DNA from: Pseudomonas rhizoryzae
GTDB taxonomy: Bacteria; Pseudomonadota; Gammaproteobacteria; Pseudomonadales; Pseudomonadaceae
DNA length: 34,428 nt
Assembly: GCF_005250615.1 (NCBI RefSeq)
Contig: NZ_SULM01000023.1
Location: 1 to 34,428, forward strand
Direction of reading: 5' to 3'
The notes under the pieces are model-generated. The model was not told where the DNA came from. It made no database searches and worked only from the letters and a program-made list of their open reading frames with translations. Below are positions 1 to 8,109 of the stretch, piece after piece; the first letter of the stretch is position 1, and each line of letters starts with the position of its first letter. Position numbers and translations under genes: made by a program.

Positions 1-123
1 TCGATCAGGCATTATCTCGATACCCATAACGCCAATCCTCGCCCTTTTCGCTGGTACAAAAAGGCTGAAGACATCCTGGCAAGCGTAGCCCGGGCAGCTC
101 AGGCCATGACCCGCAACTTATGA
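1..123 (+). CDS. IS630-family transposase, C-terminal fragment
   Basis: The frame is open from base 1 to a TGA at 121-123 and encodes 40 residues. The segment HNANPRPFRWYKKAEDIL followed by VARAAQ resembles the extreme C-terminus of IS630/Tc1-type DDE transposases, where a short N-P-x-P-F-x-W block precedes a terminal helix. The start and catalytic residues lie to the left of the window, so I cannot say whether the element is intact. Family assignment is from this short tail only. Confidence 0.7.
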   Translation, partial: SIRHYLDTHNANPRPFRWYKKAEDILASVARAAQAMTRNL

Positions 124-148
124 TCGATATTTCTGAAACACCACACTA
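1..148 (+). mobile_element. Right end of an IS630-type insertion sequence
   Basis: The transposase stop at 121-123 is followed by only about 23 bp before the TA at 147-148, where a MITE begins. IS630 elements insert at TA and end shortly after the transposase gene, so I infer the right inverted repeat lies in about 124-146 and that the TA is the target dinucleotide. The left end is outside the window and the repeat could not be compared. Confidence 0.5.
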
Positions 149-305
149 GGTTCTGTACGAAAAGTCGCCGAGCGAAGGTCAGGCGAGGCGAAAAAGGCTG
201 AGGAAGCGGACCGGGCTCGCGAACGAGTTTACGAGCGGTAAATGAGCATTCCGAAGCCTTTTTCAACGAAGCATCACCGAGCGCAGGCATTTTTCGTACA
301 GAACC
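149..305. mobile_element. MITE, copy 1 (157 bp, TIR GGTTCTGTACGAAAA)
   Basis: The element starts GGTTCTGTACGAAAA and ends with the exact inverse TTTTCGTACAGAACC. It is flanked by TA on both sides (147-148 and 306-307). Inside, further inverted segments (GAAAAAGGCT against AGCCTTTTTC, and TTTAC against GTAAA at the centre) make almost the whole unit one long imperfect hairpin. It has no transposase gene; a 63-codon open frame on the minus strand is just the palindrome being read through. A second copy lies at 24684-24838. The TA flanks fit mobilisation by an IS630/Tc1 or TA-targeting IS5-group transposase. Confidence 0.85.
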
Positions 306-350
306 TAAGCAGCTTCGCTCTGAACTCCGGCGATAGGGTACGAAGTACTT

Positions 351-1256
351 ATGTTTAGGATCGAGCTGAATAAATCTGTTGACAATATTCCTCTGGCAAT
401 TATCGCTATTGTCGTGACGGTGTTTGTCCTGTCCCTGGGAGACGCTCTGATCAAGCTGGCGAGCGGCAGCTTTGTCATATGGCAGATATTGGTACTTAGA
501 TCTTTGATGCTGCTTCCGGTTTTGCTCCTGCTGATAGGTGTCGCGGGAATAAAAAAATTACCCAGCGGGATTTTTTGGATTGCTTTGCGCAGCATCATGC
601 TCATTGGAATGTGGGTGCTTTACTACCTTTCTCTCCCGAATGTAACACTATCCGCTGCCGCAGCGGCTTATTACACCTTGCCAATCTTCATTACGCTCTT
701 CTCCGCATTGTTCTCTGGAGATCGCATCGGTATTGCGGGTTGGCTAGCAGTAGCTGTAGGGTTTGCAGGTGTTTTATTGATTCTCCGGCCGAGTGCCGAA
801 GACTTCAATTTGTATACTACTCTGCCTTTGGGGTCAGCAATGCTATATGCCGGCGCAATGATAATCACTCGTCAGAAGTGCCGGGAACAGCATCCGTTAA
901 CGCTGTCTTTGTATCTGAATCTTGGGTTCCTTATTGTCGGCGTGGCTGTTAGCTTAATACTGTTTTTGCTTCCTGCGGAGTTACGCCATGGCTTCCTGTT
1001 TTCCGCCTGGAGCCCCATGGGAAAAGCAGAGTGGCTTTCCATAGGACTGTTAGCGATAGCATTGCTGATTGGCAGTGTCGGTGCGGCTATTGCCTATCAA
1101 AATGGACCCCCGGCTATGGTAGATACGTTTGATTTCGCCTACGTCGGCTTTGCGGTAATTTGGGGGTTCGTCTTTTTTGGAGAGGTGCCTGATAGTGTTT
1201 CTACTTTGGGCATGGTGATGATTATTGGGGCGGGGATCCTTTCCTTGCGGCAGTAA
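351..1256 (+). CDS. EamA/DMT-family transporter (RhaT-like exporter)
   Basis: This 301-residue protein is almost entirely hydrophobic, with about ten predicted membrane segments arranged as two EamA repeats. This is the layout of the drug/metabolite transporter superfamily, inner-membrane exporters of amino acids or other metabolites. The residues GDALIKLASGSFVIWQ near position 30 resemble the first EamA repeat, and the second repeat starts around residue 155. Substrate cannot be predicted. The gene is visibly more AT-rich than everything to its right and is bounded by mobile DNA on its left, which suggests it was acquired separately. The ATG at 351 has no strong Shine-Dalgarno, so the start is less certain. 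Confidence 0.85.
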   Translation: MFRIELNKSVDNIPLAIIAIVVTVFVLSLGDALIKLASGSFVIWQILVLRSLMLLPVLLLLIGVAGIKKLPSGIFWIALRSIMLIGMWVLYYLSLPNVTLSAAAAAYYTLPIFITLFSALFSGDRIGIAGWLAVAVGFAGVLLILRPSAEDFNLYTTLPLGSAMLYAGAMIITRQKCREQHPLTLSLYLNLGFLIVGVAVSLILFLLPAELRHGFLFSAWSPMGKAEWLSIGLLAIALLIGSVGAAIAYQNGPPAMVDTFDFAYVGFAVIWGFVFFGEVPDSVSTLGMVMIIGAGILSLRQ

Positions 1257-1410
1257 GTCCTGGGCCATACGAGGACGTCTTTACTCGGCTATCCCAGCGG
1301 CATCTCTATGTGGTTTGGATAGTACGATCGCGCAGAGGTCTCCACTGTTGAGGCCTGTCCGCCGGGCGCCTGACCCGCGTGTGCACGCGTATGGGATGCG
1401 GGAGCGCCCC

Positions 1411-2145
1411 TCAAACGTGCTGCCCACCGTTGATATGTATTTCGGCGCCATTGATGTAGCAGGAGCGTTCGCTGCAGAGGAAATAGATGGTCTCGGCGAC
1501 TTCGTCGGGGGTGCCCAGGCGCTTGAGCGGGACCTCGGCTTCCACCAGGCCGTCGGTGCCGGGCGAGAGGATGGAGGTGGCGATCTCGCCCGGTGCGATG
1601 GCGTTGGCGCGTACGCCGCGTGGGCCGAATTCATGGGCCAGTTCGCGGGTGAGGGCGGCCAGTCCGGCCTTGGACGCTGCGTAGGCCACCCCGGCGAAGG
1701 GATGGACGCGCGAGCCGGCGATGGAGGTGACGTTGACGATGCTGCCTTTGGCCGCTTCCAGTTCCGGCAGCAGCGCACGGGCGAGCAGGGCGGTGGAGAC
1801 CAGGTTGACGTTGAGCACGTGGGTCCAGGTTTCGGCGTCGGAGGCGGCTACTCCGAGGCGGCTGCCATCCGGTCCCTTGGGCGAGATGCCGGCGTTATTG
1901 ACCAGGGCATCCAGCTTGCCGCTGGGCAGGCGTTCGCGCACGGTGGCCACCAGACGGTCGATCTGGGAGAGGTCGGCGAGGTCGGCCTGGATGTGGGCGT
2001 CGCGTGCTTCCGGCCAGGCGCATTCTTCGGAAAAGGGGTGCCGGGAGACGGTGAGCAGGCGCCAGCCCAGGTTGCGGAACAGCTTGACCGTGGCGTGGCC
2101 AATACCGCGGCTGGCGCCGGTGAGCAGCATGGTGCGTTGGGTCAT
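1411..2145 (-). CDS. Short-chain dehydrogenase/reductase (SDR)
   Basis: A 244-residue classical SDR. The NAD(P)-binding motif TGASRGIG is at residues 9-16, NNAG follows in the middle, and the catalytic Ser and YAASK (YxxxK) occur in the expected places. The protein ends in the usual INGAEIHINGG segment. The frame stays open 65 codons upstream, but the ATG at 2145 is preferred because AGGAG precedes it by 6 bp and the Rossmann strand begins immediately. It is transcribed away from the monooxygenase operon and shares a 211-bp control region with it, so it may act on an alcohol or dihydrodiol of the same pathway. Substrate is unknown. Confidence 0.9.
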   Translation of the reverse strand: MTQRTMLLTGASRGIGHATVKLFRNLGWRLLTVSRHPFSEECAWPEARDAHIQADLADLSQIDRLVATVRERLPSGKLDALVNNAGISPKGPDGSRLGVAASDAETWTHVLNVNLVSTALLARALLPELEAAKGSIVNVTSIAGSRVHPFAGVAYAASKAGLAALTRELAHEFGPRGVRANAIAPGEIATSILSPGTDGLVEAEVPLKRLGTPDEVAETIYFLCSERSCYINGAEIHINGGQHV

Positions 2146-2260
2146 GAAGGCTCCTGACGAGGACGGGCGGGGTTTCACTATGGCCCAGGCCAGGAGGATG
2201 GGGCAATCGAGTGGCCCTGATCCGCGTCGCTCATGCTGCGACCCTTCGCGTTGAATTAGC

Positions 2261-2295
2261 TGCGCCGAGGGGATGGTCGTGGCAGTCTGCGGACA
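2261..2295 (+). promoter_or_regulatory. XylS-type operator pair ahead of the monooxygenase operon
   Basis: Two half-sites with the XylS layout (TGCA, six bases, GGNTA) lie 20 bp apart: TGCG-N6-GGATG at 2261-2275 and GGCA-N6-GGACA at 2281-2295. The second, GGCAGTCTGCGGACAG, differs at only three of 16 positions from the site at 13321. The pair points toward the gene at 2357, and its end is 61 bp from the ATG, leaving room for a promoter. The sites are degenerate, so this is inference supported by the identical 20-bp period. Confidence 0.5.
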
Positions 2296-2356
2296 GCCTG
2301 CAAGCCACCACGCGCCGAAGATGATTCCAGACCTGAGCAACCTGGAGTCTCTTGCG

Positions 2357-3604
2357 ATGAGCGGATCCTATATCCATGTGCCGACGCCCGCCGGCGCCTT
2401 CGACGCCTACTTCGTGCCTTCCATCGATGGTCGCGGTCCGGGCATCGTGTTGTGCCAGGAGATCTTCGGCGTCAACGCCGCCATGCGGGCCGTCGCCGAT
2501 CACCTGGCCGAAGAGGGCTACAGCGTGCTGGTGCCCGATCTTTATTGGCGCCAGGCGCCGCGCATCGAACTGGGTTACACCCCCGAGGATTTCGAAAAGG
2601 CCTACGGCCATTACCAGGCCTTCGACGAGCACCTGGGGGTGGTGGACATCGGTGCCGCCCTCGACCATTTGCGTACCCTGCCCGAAGTGAACGAAGCCGG
2701 GCTCGGCGTGGTGGGTTACTGCCTGGGCGGCAAGCTGGCCTACCTGGCCGCCTGCCGCTTGCGTCAGGTGGCTTGCGCCGTCGGCTACTACGGAGTCGGT
2801 ATCGAAAAGGCCCTGGGCGAGTTGGAAGGCCTGAGTGGGCGCCTGGTGCTGCATTTCGCCGAGGCCGACCAATTCTGTCCGGCGCCCGCGCGGGAAGCCA
2901 TCCTGGCGGCCCTGGCCGAGCGGCCGGGTACCGAGGGTTACGTTTACCCCGGCGTCGACCATGCCTTCGCCCGGCCCGCCGGCCATCACTACGACAAGCC
3001 CGCCGCGCTGCTGGCCCATGAGCGCACCATCGCCGCGCTGCGCCGCACCCTTGGCCCCGACTACAACCTGTCTGCGCTGTGGGAAGAGCACATCCGCCAC
3101 GAATTCGATACCCGCGACGTGCCGGCAACCATGGCCACCATGGTGCCCGAGCCCTACGTCAACCATATCCCGACCATGACCGGCGGGGTCGGCTATCGCG
3201 AGCTGGCGCGCTTCTATCGCTATCACTTCGTGCATGGCAATCCCAAGGACATGAAGCTCACGCCGATCTCGCGCACCGTGGGTGCCTCGCAGATCGTCGA
3301 CGAATTCGTCATGAGTTTCACCCACGACGAGGCCATCGACTGGATGCTGCCGGGCGTGGCGCCCACTGGTCGCTATGTCGAGATCCCCATGCTGGGGGTG
3401 GTGAAGTTCCGCGGGCCCAAGCTCTACCACGAGCACATCTATTGGGATCAGGCCAGCGTGCTGGTGCAGATCGGCCTGCTCGACCCCGAGGGCCTGCCGG
3501 TGGCGGGCGCCGAGACCGCGCACAAGCTGCTCAACGAGACCCTGCCGTCCAATACCCTGATGCCGAGCTGGGCTTCCAGCGCCGGCAAGTCCATCGAGGA
3601 GTGA
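2357..3604 (+). CDS. iifA: Dienelactone hydrolase-like / NTF2-like fusion protein, IifA-like
   Basis: A 415-residue two-domain protein. Residues 1 to about 235 form a dienelactone hydrolase (alpha/beta-hydrolase) domain with E35 in CQEIFG, nucleophile C122 in GYCLGG, D171 and H202, which matches the classical DLH Glu-Cys-Asp-His set almost residue for residue. Residues from about 250 to the end look like a SnoaL/NTF2-type domain. ATG 2357 is chosen because GGAG lies 9 bp upstream and the DLH fold starts there; earlier in-frame starts add a non-conserved stretch. It is the first gene of the operon. By position it corresponds to IifA, which in Acinetobacter indole degradation converts 3-hydroxyindolin-2-one to anthranilate without a cofactor. 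The symbol rests on gene order rather than on a certain family match; it could instead be a lactone hydrolase. Confidence 0.75.
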   Translation: MSGSYIHVPTPAGAFDAYFVPSIDGRGPGIVLCQEIFGVNAAMRAVADHLAEEGYSVLVPDLYWRQAPRIELGYTPEDFEKAYGHYQAFDEHLGVVDIGAALDHLRTLPEVNEAGLGVVGYCLGGKLAYLAACRLRQVACAVGYYGVGIEKALGELEGLSGRLVLHFAEADQFCPAPAREAILAALAERPGTEGYVYPGVDHAFARPAGHHYDKPAALLAHERTIAALRRTLGPDYNLSALWEEHIRHEFDTRDVPATMATMVPEPYVNHIPTMTGGVGYRELARFYRYHFVHGNPKDMKLTPISRTVGASQIVDEFVMSFTHDEAIDWMLPGVAPTGRYVEIPMLGVVKFRGPKLYHEHIYWDQASVLVQIGLLDPEGLPVAGAETAHKLLNETLPSNTLMPSWASSAGKSIEE

Positions 3605-3608
3605 GGCC

Positions 3609-4403
3609 ATGAGTCTGCATTCCCTCGACGGCAAGACGGTGGTCATCAGCGGCAGCGCCACCCTGATCGGCCAGGCGGTGGCCGAGGCACTGGTCGCGGC
3701 GGGCGCCCGGGTAGCCCTGCTGGACATCGACCCGAATGGCGCGGCCGGTGCCGAGGTGCTCGGCGAAGCGGCCTTCTTCCAGACCGTGGACCTGACCGAT
3801 GACGCGGCCTTGGCGCTCGCGGTAGCCGCCATCCGCGAACGCTTCGGCGCGGTGGCTGGCCTGGTCAACCTGGCCTGCACCTATCTCGACGACGGCCTGG
3901 GCTCGCCGCGCGGCGACTGGCTCAAGGCGCTGGACGTGAACCTGGTGTCGGCGGTGATGCTGGCCAAGGTGCTGCACCCCGACCTCAAGGCTCAGCGCGG
4001 GGCGGTGGTCAACTTCACCTCCATCTCCGCCGACTGCGCCCAGACCGGGCGCTGGCTCTACCCGGTCTCCAAGGCGGCGCTCAAGCAGCTGACCCGTTGC
4101 ATGGCGCTGGACCTGGCACCGGATGGCATCCGCGTCAACTCAGTGTCGCCGGGCTGGACCTGGTCGCGGGTGATCGCCGAGGTCAGCGGCGGCGATCGCG
4201 CCCATGCCGACCGCGTCGCCGCCGACTTCCATCTGCTCGGTCGCCTCGGCGAGCCGGCGGAGGTGGCCCAGGTGGTCGCCTTCCTCTTGTCGCCGGCGGC
4301 GAGTTTCGTCACCGGGGCCGACTATGCCGTGGACGGCGGTTATTCGGTCATGGGACCGGAGCGCAACCAGCCGGCCATTCCACGCCTCGCCGAACGGGAG
4401 TGA
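3609..4403 (+). CDS. iifB: SDR oxidoreductase, IifB-like dihydrodiol dehydrogenase
   Basis: A 264-residue SDR that starts 4 bp after the preceding stop with GAGG just ahead of its ATG. The glycine motif is altered (SGSATLIG instead of TGxxxGxG), NLAC replaces NNAG, and the catalytic pair is Y-PVS-K in LYPVSK. The protein ends with VTGADYAVDGGY and a short tail. By operon position it matches IifB, the SDR reported to oxidise cis-indole-2,3-dihydrodiol to 3-hydroxyindolin-2-one. That substrate is inferred from the neighbours. The departures from the usual SDR motifs fit an atypical subgroup. Confidence 0.8.
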   Translation: MSLHSLDGKTVVISGSATLIGQAVAEALVAAGARVALLDIDPNGAAGAEVLGEAAFFQTVDLTDDAALALAVAAIRERFGAVAGLVNLACTYLDDGLGSPRGDWLKALDVNLVSAVMLAKVLHPDLKAQRGAVVNFTSISADCAQTGRWLYPVSKAALKQLTRCMALDLAPDGIRVNSVSPGWTWSRVIAEVSGGDRAHADRVAADFHLLGRLGEPAEVAQVVAFLLSPAASFVTGADYAVDGGYSVMGPERNQPAIPRLAERE

Positions 4404-4479
4404 TGCCATGCAGAACCCCTTCTGGCGCCTGTTCAACGGCTTCACCCCCACCCGCAACTCGACTCCCCGGAGAACCTCC

Positions 4480-5718
4480 ATGCGTCGTATCGCCATCGTC
4501 GGGGCCGGCCAGGCCGGCCTGCAACTAGGCCTGGGCCTGCTCGCCCAGGGCTACCATGTCACCCTCACCACCAACCGCACCGGCGAGCAGGTGCGCGCCG
4601 GCAAGGTGATGTCCAGCCAGTGCATGTTCAACACCTCGTTGCAGACCGAGCGCGACCTGGGGCTGAATTTCTGGGAAGACCAGTGCCCCGCGGTGGAAGG
4701 CATCGGCCTGGCCGTCCCGGATCCCGTGCATCCGGACCGCCCGGCCTTCCAGTGGAGCGCCCGCCTGGAGCGCTATGCCCAGGCGGTGGACCAGCGCCTG
4801 AAGATGCCGGCCTGGATGGACGAATTCGAGCGCCGCGGGGGTGAGCTGATCATCCAGGACGTCGGCCTGGCCGAGCTGGAAACCCTGAGTGCCAGCCACG
4901 ACCTGACCTTGCTGGCCGCCGGCAAGGGCGAGGTGGTCAACCTCTTCGCCCGGGATACCGAGCGCACCGTCTTCCAGCAGCCGCAACGCGCCCTGGCGCT
5001 GACCTACGTGAAGGGCATGACGCCCATGTCGCCCTATTCGCGGGTGGCCTTCAATCTCATCCCCGGCGTGGGCGAGTACTTCGTCTTCCCCGCCCTGACC
5101 CTGAGCGGACCCTGCGAGATCATGGTCTTCGAAGGCATCCCCGGCGGCCCCATGGACTGCTGGCAGGACGTCACCTCGCCGGAGCAGCACCTGGAGCGCA
5201 GCCTGGAGATCGTCCGCCGCTTCGCGCCCTGGGAGGCCGAGCGCTGCCAGAACCTGGAGCTGACCGACGCCGGCGGTGTGCTGGCCGGGCGCTTCACGCC
5301 CATGGTGCGCAAGCCAGTGCTGCGCCTACCCTCGGGCCGGCCGGTGTTCGGCATGGCCGATGCCCTGGTGGTCAACGATCCCATCACCGGCCAGGGCTCC
5401 AACAATGCCGCCAAGTGCAGCAAGGTCTACCTGGAGGCCATCCTCGCCCAGGGCGATGCGGCCTTCACCCCCGACTGGATGCACCAGACCTTCGAGCGCT
5501 ACTGGGACTACGCCGGCCAAGTGGTGAAGTGGACCAACAGCCTGCTGACCCCACCACCACCGCACATCCTCGACCTGCTCGGCGCCGCCAGCCAGTCCCA
5601 GGCCATCGCCGCGAACATCGTCAACGCCTTCGACGATCCCCGGCGCTTCGCGCCCTGGTGGTTCGAGGCGGATGCCTGCCAGACCTTCATCCGTGAACGC
5701 CTGAGCCAGGCCGCCTGA
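4480..5718 (+). CDS. iifC: Styrene/indole monooxygenase oxygenase component, IifC-like
   Basis: A 412-residue single-component FAD oxygenase of the StyA (styrene/indole monooxygenase) family. It opens with the dinucleotide-binding motif GAGQAG at residues 8-13 and carries the late flavin motif DPITGQGSNNA. These enzymes take FADH2 from a separate reductase and epoxidise or hydroxylate an aromatic vinyl bond, and the reductase follows directly. ATG 4480 is preferred: GGAG is 7 bp upstream and the Rossmann strand starts at residue 3. An alternative ATG at 4408 also has a GGGAG and would add 24 residues. With the anthranilate dioxygenase nearby, indole is the most likely substrate; styrene or another indole-like compound remains possible. 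Confidence 0.85.
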   Translation: MRRIAIVGAGQAGLQLGLGLLAQGYHVTLTTNRTGEQVRAGKVMSSQCMFNTSLQTERDLGLNFWEDQCPAVEGIGLAVPDPVHPDRPAFQWSARLERYAQAVDQRLKMPAWMDEFERRGGELIIQDVGLAELETLSASHDLTLLAAGKGEVVNLFARDTERTVFQQPQRALALTYVKGMTPMSPYSRVAFNLIPGVGEYFVFPALTLSGPCEIMVFEGIPGGPMDCWQDVTSPEQHLERSLEIVRRFAPWEAERCQNLELTDAGGVLAGRFTPMVRKPVLRLPSGRPVFGMADALVVNDPITGQGSNNAAKCSKVYLEAILAQGDAAFTPDWMHQTFERYWDYAGQVVKWTNSLLTPPPPHILDLLGAASQSQAIAANIVNAFDDPRRFAPWWFEADACQTFIRERLSQAA

Positions 5719-5728
5719 GGAACCCGCC

Positions 5729-6256
5729 ATGACCCTAGACGCACTCGAACTCATCGCCGCCGACCCGACCAATCCGCGCGCCTTGCGCAACCTGCTGGGG
5801 CAATTCGCCACCGGCGTCACCGTGATCACCACCCGCGGTCGCGATGGCCGCAAGGTGGGCATGACCGCCAACTCCTTCTCCTCGGTGTCCCTGGAGCCGC
5901 CGTTGGTGCTCTGGAGCCTGGCGCGCCAGGCGCCGAGCCTGCCGGACTTCCTCGCCGCCAGCCACTTCGCCATCCACGTGCTGGGCAGCGATCAGCACCA
6001 GCTATCCGGGCACTTCGCCCGGCCGGCGGAGGACAAGTTCGCCGGCATCGCCCACCTCGAGGGCACCGCCGGGGTACCGCTGCTGGAGGAGGCGGTGGCC
6101 ACCCTGATCTGCCGCAACCACGTCCAGTACGAGGGCGGCGACCACCTGATCTTCCTCGGCGAGATCGAGCACTACCGACACAGCGGCGGAGAACCGCTGG
6201 TCTTCCACGCCGGCCAATACCGGGTCGCCAGCGCGCATCCGGCGCTGAGCGCCTGA
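5729..6256 (+). CDS. iifD: Flavin reductase, two-component monooxygenase partner, IifD-like
   Basis: A 175-residue protein of the flavin reductase (HpaC/StyB) domain family. It has the typical start LLGQFATGVTVITT, the flavin-binding stretch GMTANSFSSVSLEPPLVL and the late GDHLIFLGEIEHY motif. It reduces FAD with NAD(P)H and hands the product to the oxygenase encoded 10 bp upstream. AGGA lies 8 bp before the ATG, and the spacing indicates co-translation in the same operon. The family is clear; assignment to the indole pathway follows from the neighbours. Confidence 0.9.
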   Translation: MTLDALELIAADPTNPRALRNLLGQFATGVTVITTRGRDGRKVGMTANSFSSVSLEPPLVLWSLARQAPSLPDFLAASHFAIHVLGSDQHQLSGHFARPAEDKFAGIAHLEGTAGVPLLEEAVATLICRNHVQYEGGDHLIFLGEIEHYRHSGGEPLVFHAGQYRVASAHPALSA

Positions 6257-6353
6257 GCCTCGGCAGCGCCCGTCGATGCCACTCGATCGGCGGGCGCTGC
6301 CCTTTCGAATCTGCCTTTCGCGAGCACGAACAGCCGTATTCAAGGAGCCTTGC

Positions 6354-7286
6354 ATGACCCGGATTCGCTATCTTTCCCTCGCCGGCGCTCTGGTCGCCGG
6401 GACCGCCCAGGCCTATGACCTGCCGGTGGTCAACCTCGGCCTCACCAGCTTTCTCGACGGCGGCCTGCCTGCGGGCAACGGCTGGTACCTGCAGCAGTAT
6501 TTCCAGAACTACAGCAGCCATCGGCTGACCGATCAAAACGGCGACAAGCTGGGGCTGCCGAAGACCAAGCTGGACTACCAGGTATCGGTGACCCAGCTCA
6601 GCTACGTATCGGACCTGCGCCTGGGCAACGGCAACCTGGGTCTGAACATGTTGCTGCCGGTGGTGACGCGGATGAAGGTCGACGACGGCCTGAACAACGC
6701 GGCGCTCAAGGACCAGGGTGGCGTGGGCGACCTGCTGATAGGGCCCTTCATCCAGTTCGATCCGGTGATGGGCGCCAATGGCCCGCGGTTCGTCCAGCGG
6801 GTGGAATTCCAGATCAACGTACCCACCGGCGAGTACGACCGCGACAAGGACATCAATCCCGGCAACCATGCCTGGTCGCTGGACCCCTATTGGGCCGCCA
6901 CCTACTGGTTCACCCCGAACTGGACTGTCTCGGTGCGCGCCCACTACCTCTACAACTTCAAGAACGACAAGCCGGGCTATGCCTTCGGCGACGTCTCCGA
7001 CATCCAGGCCGGTCAGGCGCTGCACGCCAACTTCGCCACCGAATACGCCGTCACCCCGCAACTGCGCCTGGGCATCAACGGCTATTGGCTCAAGCAGATC
7101 ACCGACACCCAGATCGACGGCCACGACGTCTCCGGGCGCCGGGAGAAGGTCTGGGCCATCGGCCCCGGCGCCATGTACAGCTTCTCCAAGAACGACCATC
7201 TGGTGGCCAACGCCTATTTCGAGCAGGACGCGCAGAACCGTCCGGAGGGCAGCCGGGTGCAGGTGCGCTACATCCATCACTTCTGA
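6354..7286 (+). CDS. Outer-membrane channel of the phenol MetA/SphA type
   Basis: A 310-residue secreted beta-barrel protein. The N-terminus has a signal peptide (LSLAGALVAGTAQA, cut before YDLP). The rest alternates amphipathic strands and ends in IHHF with a C-terminal Phe, as outer-membrane barrels do. It resembles the 'MetA-pathway of phenol degradation' proteins often found beside aromatic catabolic operons and thought to admit hydrophobic substrates. The ATG at 6354 has AAGGAG upstream; an open frame extends to 6276 but would bury the signal peptide. It lies 97 bp after the flavin reductase and just before a terminator, so it is probably the last gene of the operon. Confidence 0.82.
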   Translation: MTRIRYLSLAGALVAGTAQAYDLPVVNLGLTSFLDGGLPAGNGWYLQQYFQNYSSHRLTDQNGDKLGLPKTKLDYQVSVTQLSYVSDLRLGNGNLGLNMLLPVVTRMKVDDGLNNAALKDQGGVGDLLIGPFIQFDPVMGANGPRFVQRVEFQINVPTGEYDRDKDINPGNHAWSLDPYWAATYWFTPNWTVSVRAHYLYNFKNDKPGYAFGDVSDIQAGQALHANFATEYAVTPQLRLGINGYWLKQITDTQIDGHDVSGRREKVWAIGPGAMYSFSKNDHLVANAYFEQDAQNRPEGSRVQVRYIHHF

Positions 7287-7318
7287 CCGGACGGAGTTCA
7301 GCTCCCTTCGTCCTTTTC

Positions 7319-7348
7319 AAGCCTGCCGGGGATGGCAGGCTTCTTTTT
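7319..7348 (+). terminator. Rho-independent terminator of the monooxygenase operon
   Basis: A perfect 9-bp stem, AAGCCTGCC against GGCAGGCTT, with a GGGGAT loop is followed by CTTTTT. It lies 33 bp after the outer-membrane channel stop codon. Confidence 0.85.
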
Positions 7349-7376
7349 GCCCGGCGTTTGGGCGGGAGCATTCTGC

Positions 7377-7407
7377 GTAGGTTGGGCTGAGCGCAGCGAA
7401 GCCCAAC
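7377..7407. repeat. Palindromic intergenic repeat (GTAGGTTGGGCTGAG type)
   Basis: GTAGGTTGGGCTGAG is followed by the inverse AGCCCAAC, an 8-bp stem around GAGCGCAGCGA. The same half-element occurs at 7823 and 7975. It is an isolated or truncated copy of the larger repeat described there. Confidence 0.7.
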
Positions 7408-7633
7408 AATGGGCCCTTCCGGGCGATGCAGACGTAGCGAAAGACAATGCGGGATGACGCCTAAGGCATGGGTCATGTTGGTATTAAAAGTTTGCGCCGT
7501 CTCATTCTGAACTCCGATCCATCGCGACCATGGCGGTCCGCCGTTGCGGCCGCTCTCGCCTAGGTAGAACTCGCGCTAACCGTAGCGTGGAAAACGGCGT
7601 AGCCTTTTCCACTGGGAACCCCTGCGAGGCGTG

Positions 7634-7664
7634 CCCTCACCCCAACCCTCTCCCGAGGGGAGAG
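7634..7664. repeat. Dispersed intergenic palindrome (CCCTCACCCC... type)
   Basis: CCCTCACCCCAACCCTCTCC is followed by CGAGGGGAGAG, giving a CTCTCCC-GAGGGGAGAG hairpin. Sequences of this form are common between genes in many proteobacteria. Nothing coding is seen in 7430-7810. A GTAGGAGCGGCC stretch near 7781 resembles half of a Pseudomonas REP. Confidence 0.5.
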
Positions 7665-7822
7665 CGGGCTATCCGAGCAGGCATTCGGCTCCCTCAGTCC
7701 CGGTAAGATCCTGATCAAACTTAAGCCATCACCTTGGTAACAACTGTCCTAGGGCTACCGTGGCCGCGCTCGCTCTATCCGTAGGAGCGGCCGCAATGGA
7801 GTAGTGATTGTCATGGGCAGCG

Positions 7823-8100
7823 GTGGGTTGGGTTGAGCTCAACGAAGCCCCACAGAGAGGATCCGCCAGGCGACCCAGGCCAAGCGGTGGAGATCGATTG
7901 ATGTCGCTGGAAGTGGGGGCTGTTGGGCTTCCACGGTGGAGCCGTCTCAGCCCAACCTACGGCAGGGTTGAGGTGTAGGTTGGGTTGAGCGCAGCGAAGC
8001 CCAACAGAGAAGTCCCACCAGGCGATCAGGCCATCTATTGGTGTAGCGCTGGAAGAGAAGGTTGTTGGGCTCCGACGGTAAATCAGCCTCAGCCCAACCT
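7823..8100. repeat. Two tandem diverged copies of a MITE-like element (about 130 bp each)
   Basis: Copy 1 (7823-7960) and copy 2 (7975-8100) share the same order of landmarks. Each starts with GTRGGTTGGGTTGAG and a GCCC(C)AC arm, followed by CAGAGA, CCAGGCGA, CAGGCCA and GCTGGAAG. Each ends with GTTGGGCT near a CTCAGCCCAACCT terminus that is the inverse of the start. The terminal inverted repeat GTAGGTTGGGYTGAG and lack of coding content suggest a non-autonomous element. The two copies are clearly homologous but have many substitutions. Confidence 0.65.
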
Positions 8101-8109
8101 GCAAAAGCG

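Noticed and set aside
99-290. A 63-residue minus-strand protein
   Set aside because: It lies in the MITE palindrome and has no ribosome site.
1364-1410. Terminator after the divergent SDR gene
   Set aside because: GGGCGC and GCGCCC can pair around a CGCGTG/CACGCG hairpin, but there is no T-tract on the minus strand.
2231-3880. A 549-codon open frame on the minus strand across the DLH-like gene
   Set aside because: It runs antisense to a gene with clear catalytic motifs and has no recognisable domain; long antisense frames are expected at this GC content.
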